Positions 21,486 through 29,850 of a stretch of DNA of 45,888 bases are shown in pieces. This DNA comes from Gammaproteobacteria bacterium. Its GTDB lineage: Bacteria > Pseudomonadota > Gammaproteobacteria > Steroidobacterales > Steroidobacteraceae. How positions within the stretch are numbered: the first letter of the stretch is position 1; each line of letters opens with the position of its first letter. The DNA lies in the NCBI GenBank assembly GCA_005878095.1, contig VBNH01000045.1:1-45888 (forward strand), read 5' to 3'. The notes under the pieces are model-generated. The model was not told where the DNA came from and searched no databases. It saw only the letters and a program-made list of their open reading frames with translations. Made by a program: the position numbers and the translations under genes.

Positions 21486-24400
21486 TCAGCGGCCGTCGGC
21501 GGAGATTGACGGACCCAGACTCGCCGCGGGCGGCCCGTAGACCACCTGCAGCGCGCCGCGCCCGAGCACGCCTTCGAGCTGCTCGAGCAGCTCGCGGCTC
21601 GCGCGTACCGTCCACTCGCCTCCGAGCGTGAGCGCGCCGCAAGTCTCACGGCCCGTGTATTCGATGGTGACCGGGCACGGCCCCGGACGCCACGGCGTGA
21701 GCATTGTGGCCAGCCGCTCGCACAGCGCCGGAGCGTCGGCGTACGTGCAGCGGATCACCAGGCGCTGTGCGCACCGCGAGAGCACCTCGTCGAGCTCGCT
21801 GATGCGCCGCGCCGACAGCCGCCAGGCGTCGCTGAACTCGTCGAAACGCAACAGCCCCTCGACCAACACCAGCGCGTCCTTGACGATCAGGTCGCGGTGC
21901 TTCTGCCAGGTCTCCTCGAACAGCATGGCCTCGATGCGCCCGGTGCGGTCATCGAGTGTCAGGATCACCCGCGGCCCGCGTTTCTTCACCTCATCGATGA
22001 GCCCGGCCACGGTGACCTGCCGGCCCGCGCCGAAGCGCCCGCTCTCGAGCCCGGCGACCGGCCGGTCACTCACCAGGTCGCCGATGCGGTGGGACACGAA
22101 ACGCGCCAGACTCGACTCGCAGCGCTCGAGCGGATGGCCGGTGAGATACAGGCCGAGTGTCTCGCGCTCCCCCGCCAGGCGCACCGCCTCGCTCCACTCG
22201 GGCAACACCGGGCCGCCGAGCAGCTGCGCGGCGCTCGCGCGCGGCTCGCTCGCGAGCCCGAACAGATCGTTCTGCCCCGCCGCATGGGCGCGGGTGTTCT
22301 GATCGCCGAGGTGCATGGCGGCACCCAAGCGGTCCATGAGCGTCGCGCGGTTGGCGCCCAGGCCGTCCAGGCTCCCGGCGCGCAACAGCGCTTCGAGCAC
22401 GCGCCGGTTGACCTTCTGCAGGTCGAGGCGCCGACACAGATCCTCGAGACCGGAGTACACCCCGCGCGCGCTGCGCTCCGCGATCAACGCCTCGACCGCT
22501 CCCTGACCCACGCCGCGCACCGCCCCCAGCCCGTAACGGATGCTGCGCTCGCCGCAGGCGGTGAACTCGTAGCCCGAGGCGTTGACATCCGGCGGCAGCA
22601 CCGCGAGCCCCAGATCCGTGCATTCCTTGATGAGCGTCACCACCTTGTCGGTGTGATCCATGTCGGCCGACAGCACCGCCGCCATGAAAGCCGCCGGGTA
22701 GTGCGCCTTCAGGTACGCGGTCTGATAGGCGAGCAGCGCGTAGGCGGCCGAATGCGACTTGTTGAAACCATAGCCGGCGAACTTCTCCATCAGGTCGAAA
22801 ATGTGCGTCGCGATCTGCTCACGCACCCCGCGCGCCACCGCGCCGCTGACGAACACCGAGCGCTGCTGCGCCATCTCTTCGGGGCTCTTCTTGCCCATCG
22901 CGCGCCGCAGCAGGTCGGCGCCGCCGAGCGTATAGCCCGCCAGCACCTGCGCGATCTGCATCACCTGCTCCTGGTAGAGGATCACCCCGTAGGTGGGCCT
23001 GAGGATCGGCTCGAGGCTCGGATGCAGGTAATCGATCGGGCCATCGCTCCTGCCGTGCTTGCGGTTGATGAAATCATCGACCATGCCGGACTGCAGCGGG
23101 CCGGGCCGGAACAGCGCGACCAGCGCCACGATGTCCTCGAAGCAATCCGGTTGCAGCCGGCGGATGAGATCCTTCATGCCGCGCGACTCGAGCTGGAAGA
23201 CGGCGGTGGTGCGGCAGGACTTGAGCAACGCGTAGGTGGGCGCGTCATCCATGGGCAACGCGCTCACCGTGAGCGGCGGCGCCTGCGGCGGCCGCGCGCG
23301 GTTGATGAGCGCCGCGGCGCGCTCGATGATGGTGAGCGTGCGCAGTCCGAGGAAGTCGAACTTCACCAGCCCCGCCGCCTCCACGTCGTCCTTGTCGAAC
23401 TGGGTGACGACGTTGCCGCCGGACGCATCGCGGTACAGCGGCGCGAAGTCGGTGAGCACCGAGGGGGCGATCACCACGCCGCCGGCGTGCATGCCGGCAT
23501 TGCGGGTCAGACCCTCGAGCGAGCGCGCCAGGTCGATGAGGTTTCGCACCTCGTCCTCGCTCTGGTACAGGCGCTTGAGCTCCGGCTCCTTCTCCAGCGC
23601 GCCATCGAGCGTGATGCCGAGCTCGAAGGGAACGAGCTTGGCGATGCGGTCAACGTAGCCGTAGGCCATGCCGAGCACGCGACCGACGTCGCGCACCACG
23701 GCCTTCGCGGCCATGGTGCCGTAGGTGATGATCTGCGACACGCGCTCGCGCCCGTACTTGCCGGCGACGTAATCGATGACCTTGTCGCGGCCTTCCATGC
23801 AGAAGTCGATGTCGAAATCGGGCATCGAGACGCGCTCGGGATTCAGGAAGCGCTCGAACAGCAGGTCGTACTTGAGCGGATCGAGGTCGGTGATCCGCAG
23901 GCTGTAGGCCACCAGCGAGCCCGCCCCCGAGCCGCGGCCCGGACCCACCGGCACGCCGTGCTCGCGCGCCCAGCCGATGAAATCCGCGACGATGAGAAAA
24001 TAGCCCGCGAAGCCCATCTGGCAGATGACCTGCAGCTCGCGCTCCAGGCGCTCGCGGTAAGCCGGCGGCGCGCTCACCACCGCGCTGAAGCGGGCGCTGA
24101 GTCCGCGCGCGGCTTCCGCGCGCAGGAATTCCTCGGTGCTCACGCCCGCCGGCAGTGGATATTGCGGCAGGCGCACCTCCCCGAGTGTGAGCGTCAGACT
24201 GCAACGGCGCGCGATCTCCACGGAGTTGGCCAGCGCCTCGGGCACGTCGGCGAACAGCGCCGCCATCTCCTGCGGCGTGCGCAGGTACTGCTGGCGCGAA
24301 TAGCGGCGCACACGGCCGGAATCGGCCAGCAGCGTGCCGTCGTGAATGCAGACGCGCGCCTCGTGCGATTCGAACTGCTCGGGTTTGAGGAACCGCACGT

Positions 24401-25001
24401 CGTTGCTCGCCACCACCGGCGCGCCGCTGCGGGCGGCGAGCGCGAGCGCACCGGCAATGTAGGTTTCCTCGTAGGGCCGGCCGAGGCGCTGCAGCTCGAG
24501 GTAGAAGCGCCCGGGAAACAACCTGAGCCATGCGGCGAGCGAGCGCTCGGCGTCGCGTTCGCGGGCATGAAGCAGCGCGCGGCCGATGTCACCCTCGGCG
24601 GCGCAGGACAGGCCGATCAGGCCCTCGAGCTCCCCGGTGGACAGCCAGCCGCGTTCGATGCGCGGCGTGCCGCGCTCCTGTCCCTCGAGGTACGCGCGGC
24701 TGACGAGCCGCGCCAGGTTGCGGTAGCCCGCCGGCGACTGGCACAGCAGGGTGAGGCGCGTCGGCGGCTGCCGCTCGCCCTCCTCCGCGACCTGCAGGTC
24801 CACCCCGATGAGGGGCTTGACGCCCGCCTTGAGCGCCTCGCGATAGAACTTCACCATCGCGAAGAGATTGCCCTGGTCGGTCACGGCCACTGCCGGCATG
24901 CCCGCGGCGGCCACCGCCGCGACGAGCTCCGGCACCCGCACCACGCTGTCGCTGAGGGAGTACTCGGTGTGCAACCGCAGATGAACGAAACCGTGTGGCA
25001 T
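21486..25001 (-). CDS. dnaE: DNA polymerase III subunit alpha
   Basis: The 1171-residue replicative polymerase. Order: N-terminal PHP domain (FVHLRLHTEYSLSDS; VAVTDQGNLFAMVKF), the palm with catalytic acidic residues in MPDFDIDFCMEGRDKVIDYV, the fingers region AYALLAYQTAYLKAHYPAAF, HhH motifs (VNRRVLEALLRAGSLDGL) and a C-terminal OB fold (VTVAGLIDEVKKRG). Length fits E. coli DnaE (1160). I chose the ATG at 25001, giving the invariant MPHGFVHLRLHTEYS start. The stop of rnhB is 11 bp upstream; the run lpxB-rnhB-dnaE-accA is conserved in gammaproteobacteria. Confidence 0.98.
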   Translation of the reverse strand: MPHGFVHLRLHTEYSLSDSVVRVPELVAAVAAAGMPAVAVTDQGNLFAMVKFYREALKAGVKPLIGVDLQVAEEGERQPPTRLTLLCQSPAGYRNLARLVSRAYLEGQERGTPRIERGWLSTGELEGLIGLSCAAEGDIGRALLHARERDAERSLAAWLRLFPGRFYLELQRLGRPYEETYIAGALALAARSGAPVVASNDVRFLKPEQFESHEARVCIHDGTLLADSGRVRRYSRQQYLRTPQEMAALFADVPEALANSVEIARRCSLTLTLGEVRLPQYPLPAGVSTEEFLRAEAARGLSARFSAVVSAPPAYRERLERELQVICQMGFAGYFLIVADFIGWAREHGVPVGPGRGSGAGSLVAYSLRITDLDPLKYDLLFERFLNPERVSMPDFDIDFCMEGRDKVIDYVAGKYGRERVSQIITYGTMAAKAVVRDVGRVLGMAYGYVDRIAKLVPFELGITLDGALEKEPELKRLYQSEDEVRNLIDLARSLEGLTRNAGMHAGGVVIAPSVLTDFAPLYRDASGGNVVTQFDKDDVEAAGLVKFDFLGLRTLTIIERAAALINRARPPQAPPLTVSALPMDDAPTYALLKSCRTTAVFQLESRGMKDLIRRLQPDCFEDIVALVALFRPGPLQSGMVDDFINRKHGRSDGPIDYLHPSLEPILRPTYGVILYQEQVMQIAQVLAGYTLGGADLLRRAMGKKSPEEMAQQRSVFVSGAVARGVREQIATHIFDLMEKFAGYGFNKSHSAAYALLAYQTAYLKAHYPAAFMAAVLSADMDHTDKVVTLIKECTDLGLAVLPPDVNASGYEFTACGERSIRYGLGAVRGVGQGAVEALIAERSARGVYSGLEDLCRRLDLQKVNRRVLEALLRAGSLDGLGANRATLMDRLGAAMHLGDQNTRAHAAGQNDLFGLASEPRASAAQLLGGPVLPEWSEAVRLAGERETLGLYLTGHPLERCESSLARFVSHRIGDLVSDRPVAGLESGRFGAGRQVTVAGLIDEVKKRGPRVILTLDDRTGRIEAMLFEETWQKHRDLIVKDALVLVEGLLRFDEFSDAWRLSARRISELDEVLSRCAQRLVIRCTYADAPALCERLATMLTPWRPGPCPVTIEYTGRETCGALTLGGEWTVRASRELLEQLEGVLGRGALQVVYGPPAASLGPSISADGR

Positions 25002-25012
25002 CGGGGAGCGAA

Positions 25013-25642
25013 TTAAGGCTCGCGCCCGGAGTCTGTCAAGGGATCCTCGTCCTGGCGCAGCGGACTGAACGAGCGGCGGTGCAGGCGCGAGGGCGCGCGC
25101 CGCTGCAGGGCGCTCAGGTGGGCGGGGGTGCCGTAGCCTTTGTGCGCCGCCAGCTCGAAACCCGGATAGCAGGCATCGAGCGCTTCCATCATGGCGTCGC
25201 GGTATACCTTCGCCAGGATCGAGGCCGCGCTGATGGCCGCCACCCGCGCATCCCCCGCCACGATGGCCTCGAGTGTGCACGCCAGCGGCAGGTCGGCGAG
25301 GCACGGGCAGCGGTTGCCGTCGACCTGCACATGGGTCGGACACACCGGCAGCGCGAGCAGGGCGCGGCGCATGGCGAGCAGCGTTGCCTCCAGTATGTTC
25401 AGGCAATCGATCTCGTCGCGATCGGCCCAGCCGATCGCCCACGCCAGGGCGCGCGCGCGGATGATGGGCGCGAGCCGCGCGCGCTGCTGCGCCGACAGGA
25501 CCTTGGAGTCCGCGAGTCCGCGGATGCGCCGCCGCGGATCAAGGATCACCGCCGCCGCCACCACAGGTCCCGCGAGCGGCCCGCGGCCGGCCTCGTCGAC
25601 GCCGGCGACGCGCGCGAGGTCAGGGCATTGGCGCGCCGCCAT
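25013..25642 (-). CDS. rnhB: Ribonuclease HII
   Basis: A 209-residue enzyme that nicks RNA in RNA-DNA hybrids, including single ribonucleotides in DNA. The active-site start [21 protein letters not shown] carries the first Asp-Glu pair; [11 protein letters not shown], the Asp in VQVDGNR, and [18 protein letters not shown] with [13 protein letters not shown] complete the DEDD set. I chose the ATG at 25642, 4 nt after the lpxB stop. Length is typical (E. coli 198). Confidence 0.96.
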   Translation of the reverse strand: MAARQCPDLARVAGVDEAGRGPLAGPVVAAAVILDPRRRIRGLADSKVLSAQQRARLAPIIRARALAWAIGWADRDEIDCLNILEATLLAMRRALLALPVCPTHVQVDGNRCPCLADLPLACTLEAIVAGDARVAAISAASILAKVYRDAMMEALDACYPGFELAAHKGYGTPAHLSALQRRAPSRLHRRSFSPLRQDEDPLTDSGREP

Positions 25643-25646
25643 GCCC

Positions 25647-26858
25647 TCAGCCCGCCACATGATCCCCGCCCGCGGCGCCCACGCGCCCGGCGCACGCGAG
25701 AATCGCCTCCGCCGCCCGCGCGGCGCCGCCGCGGCGCAGGGTGCGATGCACCGAGGCGAATTCTTCCAGCAGCTCACGCACGTGCCCGCGATCCTCGAGT
25801 TCCTGCAGCAGCGCCTCGCCGAGCGCCGCGCCGCTCACCTGCTCCTGGAAGAACTCCGGCACCAGGCGCCGGCCGGCGAGCAGGTTCGGTTGCGAAAAGT
25901 ATCGCACCTTCACCAACCCCATGGTCCGCAGCAGGAAGGCGGTGGGGGCGCTGACGCGATACGCGACCACCATGGGCCGCGCGCTGAGCAGGCTCTCCAG
26001 GGTCGCGGTTCCGGAGGCGACGATGGCCGCGTCGCAGGCCGCGAGCGCCGCCTGCGCCTGCCCCTCGAGCACACGAATCGCAGGCGCATCGGGTAGTTGC
26101 GCGACTTCCCTCGCAAAGACCTCACGCACCGCGGGGGACGCCATGGGCGCGATGAAGCGATACTCGGGCCGCCGCGCTCCGATGTGGGCGGCGGCTGCGA
26201 CGAACGGCGCCGCGAGCCGCGTGACCTCCGTAAGACGGCTGCCCGGCAGCAGCGCCACCAGCGGGCCGTCACCGCGGATGTCGAGCGCGCGGCGCGCGGC
26301 CTCGCGATCGACGGCGAGCGGGATCTGATCCGCCAGCGGATGCCCCACGAACACCGCCGGCACCCCGTGCTGCGCGTAGAACTTCGCCTCGAACGGCAGC
26401 AGACACAGCACCAGGTCGCAGGCGGCGCCGATGGCGCGCACCCGCCCCTGCCGCCACGCCCACACCTGCGGGCTGACGTACTGCACGGTGCGCATGCCCG
26501 CGCCCCGCAGCGCGCGCGCGAGCCGCAGATTGAACTCCGGCGCGTCGATGCCGATGAAGATATGCGGGCGGGCGGCGCGCAAGCGCCTGAGGAGCGCTGA
26601 GCGCAGGCTCAGCAGGCGCGGCAGGTGGCGCAGTACCTCGGTGAGTCCCATGACCGCGAGCTGATCCGCCCCCCACCAGGCCTCGCAGCCGGCGGCGATC
26701 ATCTTCGGTCCCGCGACTCCGAAGCAGCTCAAGTTGGGCACGCGCTCGCGCAGCGCCGTGATCAGCGCCGCACCCAGCTGATCCCCGGAATGCTCGCCCG
26801 CGACGATGCCGATGCGCAGCGGCTGCGCGGCGGCGGCGCGCGCGCCCGGCGCGCTCAT
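25647..26858 (-). CDS. lpxB: Lipid A disaccharide synthase
   Basis: A 403-residue GT19 glycosyltransferase that joins UDP-diacylglucosamine and lipid X at the inner face of the cytoplasmic membrane. Signatures are [17 protein letters not shown] near the N-terminus, [43 protein letters not shown] and [17 protein letters not shown]. Residues 1-12 are a variable Ala-rich lead. It overlaps the lpxA stop as ATGA. It belongs to the lpxD-fabZ-lpxA-lpxB lipid A run. Confidence 0.97.
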   Translation of the reverse strand: MSAPGARAAAAQPLRIGIVAGEHSGDQLGAALITALRERVPNLSCFGVAGPKMIAAGCEAWWGADQLAVMGLTEVLRHLPRLLSLRSALLRRLRAARPHIFIGIDAPEFNLRLARALRGAGMRTVQYVSPQVWAWRQGRVRAIGAACDLVLCLLPFEAKFYAQHGVPAVFVGHPLADQIPLAVDREAARRALDIRGDGPLVALLPGSRLTEVTRLAAPFVAAAAHIGARRPEYRFIAPMASPAVREVFAREVAQLPDAPAIRVLEGQAQAALAACDAAIVASGTATLESLLSARPMVVAYRVSAPTAFLLRTMGLVKVRYFSQPNLLAGRRLVPEFFQEQVSGAALGEALLQELEDRGHVRELLEEFASVHRTLRRGGAARAAEAILACAGRVGAAGGDHVAG

Positions 26859-27625
26859 CGCGCCAGGCTGCGCGTGGAGGCGTGGATGAAGTCGACGAAC
26901 GCGCGGATCTCGGGGCGCCCGTCGGCCTGCGGCGCGAGGCGCGCGAGCGCCTCGGCGAGCTTCAGATCCGAGCGGTACACGATGCGGTAGGCGTCGCGGA
27001 TGTTGCGGATCTGCTGCTCGGTGAAGCCGCGGCGCTTCAGCCCTTCCGAGTTGACCGAGTGCGGGGCGGCGGGGTTGCCCGCGACCATCACGTACGGCGG
27101 CACGTCGCGCGTGACGATGGCGCCGCCGGCGAGAAATGCGTGCGCACCGATCTTGGTGAACTGATGCACGGCGGTGAGCCCGCCGAGGATCACCCAGTCG
27201 CCGATCTCGACGTGACCGCCGAGGGCGGCGCAGTTGGCGAACACGGTGTTGTTGCCCACCGCGCAGTCGTGCGCGACGTGCGCGTACGCCATGAACAGGT
27301 TATCGCTGCCGATGAGCGTCACGCCCTTGTCGTGGGTCGTGCCGCGGTTCACGGTGCAGCTTTCGCGAAACACATTGCGGTCGCCGATCGTAAGGAGGGT
27401 CGGCTCACCCTGGTATTTCTTGTCCTGTGGCGCATCGCCGATCGATGCGAACTGGAAGAAGCGGTTGTCGGCGCCGATGGTGGTCGGCCCGTTGATCACC
27501 ACATGCGGTCCGACCACCGTACGCGGGCCGATGCGCACCCGGGGACCTATGATGCTGAACGGCCCGATGCTGACGTTGGCCGCGAGCTCGGCCTCGGCCG
27601 AGACGATCGCGCGCGCATCGATCAC
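26855..27625 (-). CDS. lpxA: UDP-N-acetylglucosamine acyltransferase
   Basis: A 256-residue left-handed beta-helix acyltransferase that starts lipid A synthesis by adding the 3-hydroxyacyl chain to UDP-GlcNAc. Hexapeptide repeats fill residues 1-190. The catalytic His lies in YAHVAHDCAVGNN, and NSEGLKRRGFT marks the C-terminal helical domain. I chose the GTG at 27625, which overlaps the fabZ stop as GTGA and gives the conserved VIDARAIVS start. Length is close to E. coli LpxA (262). Confidence 0.97.
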   Translation of the reverse strand: MIDARAIVSAEAELAANVSIGPFSIIGPRVRIGPRTVVGPHVVINGPTTIGADNRFFQFASIGDAPQDKKYQGEPTLLTIGDRNVFRESCTVNRGTTHDKGVTLIGSDNLFMAYAHVAHDCAVGNNTVFANCAALGGHVEIGDWVILGGLTAVHQFTKIGAHAFLAGGAIVTRDVPPYVMVAGNPAAPHSVNSEGLKRRGFTEQQIRNIRDAYRIVYRSDLKLAEALARLAPQADGRPEIRAFVDFIHASTRSLAR

Positions 27626-28077
27626 CTCGAGGCCTCCGGTGCCAGCATCATCTCGGCGTGCGCCACCTCGTGCTCGCCGACCGAGGCGGCGGTCGAGTAG
27701 CGCCAGATCCCTTTGAGGGTGCGCTGCAGCTGCGCCGTGAGCACCAGCTGATCCCCGGGCACGACCGGCCGGCGAAAGCGCGCCTTGTCGATGCCGACGA
27801 AGAAAAAGCGCGTCTTGGTGTCGGGAATCACGTCGGCGGTGATGAAGCACAGAATACCCGCCGCCTGTGCCATCGCCTCGATGATGATCACGCCCGGCAT
27901 CACCGGACGCCCGGGAAAGTGGCCGGGGAAGTACGGCTCGTTGTAGGTCACGTTCTTCAGTGCGCGGATGCTCTCGCCCGGGCGGCATTCGAGCACCCGG
28001 TCGATGAGCAGAAACGGATAGCGATGCGGCAGGCGCTCCAGGATCGCCTGCATGTCGAGTTGCAGCGGCTCAGTCAT
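27622..28077 (-). CDS. fabZ: 3-hydroxyacyl-ACP dehydratase FabZ
   Basis: A 151-residue hotdog-fold dehydratase of fatty acid elongation. The catalytic His is in PYFPGHFPGRPVMPGV and the catalytic Glu in IIIEAMAQAAGIL; the start LERLPHRYPFLLIDRV is typical. FabZ and LpxA compete for 3-hydroxyacyl-ACP, so their coupling here by a GTGA overlap makes biochemical sense. The start at 28077 overlaps the lpxD end by 8 bp. Confidence 0.97.
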   Translation of the reverse strand: MTEPLQLDMQAILERLPHRYPFLLIDRVLECRPGESIRALKNVTYNEPYFPGHFPGRPVMPGVIIIEAMAQAAGILCFITADVIPDTKTRFFFVGIDKARFRRPVVPGDQLVLTAQLQRTLKGIWRYSTAASVGEHEVAHAEMMLAPEASR

Positions 28078-29113
28078 GGTCCTCTTCCTGATCGGACTTA
28101 AGTCCGGCGGCACGCTCCAGCCGGCGCACGCGGGTCTCGAGCAACCCGCTGCGCTTGAAGCGGGCAACCAATCGGCGCCAGGCGTGTACTTCTTCGACCG
28201 GCAGGGTGCCGGAATATACACCCGGTCTCGCGATCGAGTGCGTGACCGCCGAATAGCCGGTGATGACCACGTCGTCGGCGATGGTGAGGTGGCCGGCGAA
28301 GCCGGCGCCGCCGCCGATCATGCAGCGCTTGCCGATCGTAGTGCTGCCGGCCACGCCGATGCAGGCGGCGAGCGCACTGTGGGCGCCGATGTGCACGTTG
28401 TGCCCGATCTGGATGAGGTTGTCGAGCTTCACACCCTCCTCGATCACGGTATCGTCGATGGCGCCGCGGTCGATGGTGGTGTTGGCGCCGATCTCGACGT
28501 CCGCTCCGATGCGCACCGCGCCCAGCTGCGGCACCTTGAGCCACATGCCGCGCTCGGGCGCGAAGCCGAAGCCGTCGCCGCCGATCACCACCCCGGGCTG
28601 CAGCACGGCGCGCGCACCGATCTGCACCGCGCGGCACAGTGTCACGCGTGCCACCAGGCGCACGTCGGCGGCGAGGCTCACGCCTTCCTCGAGGCTGCAG
28701 TGCGGACCGATGAAGGCGCGCGCGCCGACCACGACGTCGGGCCCGATGATCGTGTAGGCACCGACCTGCGCACTCGGATCGATGCGCGCACTGGCGGCCA
28801 CCACGGCGCTCGCGTGCACACCGGGCTCGGGCGGCGGCAAGGGGTGCAGGATGGTGGCGACGCGCGCAAAGGTCGCGTAGGGGTTATCGCACAACAGCAC
28901 CGCCGTGGGACACTCGTCGGCGCTCGCGGGGTTCAGCAGCACTGCGCCGGCGCGCGTGGCGGCGAGTTGCGCCCGGTAGCGCGGGTTGGCCAGAAACGCG
29001 ATCGAGCGCTCGTCGGCCCGGGCGAGCGTTGCGACCCGCTCGACGCGCGCGTCCGGATCGCCGCGCAGCTCGCAGCCGAATCGCACCGCAAGCTCCCCGA
29101 GCGATACCGCCAT
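28070..29113 (-). CDS. lpxD: UDP-3-O-(3-hydroxyacyl)glucosamine N-acyltransferase
   Basis: A 347-residue trimeric left-handed beta-helix enzyme that adds the second acyl chain in lipid A synthesis. An N-terminal uridine-binding domain (about 1-95, with IAFLANPRYRAQL) precedes the hexapeptide-repeat domain. The catalytic His is in LIQIGHNVHIGAHSALAA, with GGAGFAGHLTIADDVVITG after it. A C-terminal helix ends in an acidic tail. Length matches the family (E. coli 341). It starts 43 nt after the skp stop. Confidence 0.97.
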   Translation of the reverse strand: MAVSLGELAVRFGCELRGDPDARVERVATLARADERSIAFLANPRYRAQLAATRAGAVLLNPASADECPTAVLLCDNPYATFARVATILHPLPPPEPGVHASAVVAASARIDPSAQVGAYTIIGPDVVVGARAFIGPHCSLEEGVSLAADVRLVARVTLCRAVQIGARAVLQPGVVIGGDGFGFAPERGMWLKVPQLGAVRIGADVEIGANTTIDRGAIDDTVIEEGVKLDNLIQIGHNVHIGAHSALAACIGVAGSTTIGKRCMIGGGAGFAGHLTIADDVVITGYSAVTHSIARPGVYSGTLPVEEVHAWRRLVARFKRSGLLETRVRRLERAAGLKSDQEEDHD

Positions 29114-29156
29114 GACGAGTCTTTCGAATGCCGCCGGCCGCGCTCCGCGAGGAGCG

Positions 29157-29741
29157 CTAGTGCGTCTGCGGCTTGGCGGGCGGCGCGGGCTTCCCCGCCG
29201 GAGGCGCCGTCCCGGAGGCCGCATTGCGCGCCTGCAGCCCCGCCAGGACCGCCGGGGTGATGTCGAAGGCGGGTCCCGCGTACACAACGCCCTCGGTGCT
29301 GAGGACGACGTCGAAGCTCTGCGCCTTGGCGTAAGTGCGCACCTCCTCGCCGAGGGTTTTCTGCAGTCGCGACATCTCCTCGTTGCGGCGCGCGCTGATG
29401 TCGTCCTGGAACTCGCTGCGTGCGCGCTCGAAATCCCGCGCGCCGTCGCGCAGTTCCTTCTCGGCGCGCGTGCGCTGCTCGTCGGTCATGGTGGCGCCGT
29501 CTTTCTGCAGCTTGTCCTGCTTGGCCTTCAGTGCCTGCTGCTGCGCCTGCAGGGTGCGCTCGCGCGGCGCAAACTCCGTGCGCATGGCATCGAGCATGGC
29601 CTTGCCCTGCGGGGACTCCTCGAGGAGCCGTTGCGGGTCGACGACCCCGATCTTGGGCTCGGCCCAGGCCGGCAACGCGGCCAGCGCACCGCAGGCTGCA
29701 ATCAACCACACCGCCAACTTGGCTCTGATCAGACGCTTCAC
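29157..29741 (-). CDS. skp: Periplasmic chaperone Skp (OmpH family)
   Basis: A 194-residue periplasmic chaperone that holds unfolded outer-membrane proteins on their way to BamA. The signal peptide is clear (KRLIRAKLAVWLIAACGALAALPAWA, about 2-27, cut after AWA), then KIGVVDPQRLLEESPQGKAML and a long helical, charged coiled-coil body. A 20-odd-residue Pro/Ala-rich tail (after about residue 170) is longer than in E. coli Skp (161). The GTG at 29741 is chosen since it opens the signal peptide and AGGT lies upstream. It sits between bamA and lpxD, the usual place. Confidence 0.93.
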   Translation of the reverse strand: MKRLIRAKLAVWLIAACGALAALPAWAEPKIGVVDPQRLLEESPQGKAMLDAMRTEFAPRERTLQAQQQALKAKQDKLQKDGATMTDEQRTRAEKELRDGARDFERARSEFQDDISARRNEEMSRLQKTLGEEVRTYAKAQSFDVVLSTEGVVYAGPAFDITPAVLAGLQARNAASGTAPPAGKPAPPAKPQTH

Positions 29742-29850
29742 GGAAATTCTACCTCGTATGTCATTGTTCGTGATCCGCTTCGGGCCCGAGCGGCGGCCCA
29801 GGCCTGATCGGGTAGTATCGCGTACAACCCGCCCCGACGGCTCGATTCTC

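Noticed and set aside
21897-25016. A plus-strand open frame of over 1000 codons antisense to dnaE
   Set aside because: It mirrors dnaE exactly, has an Arg/His/Ala-rich composition typical of GC-driven shadow frames and no recognisable domain. dnaE is certain on the minus strand.
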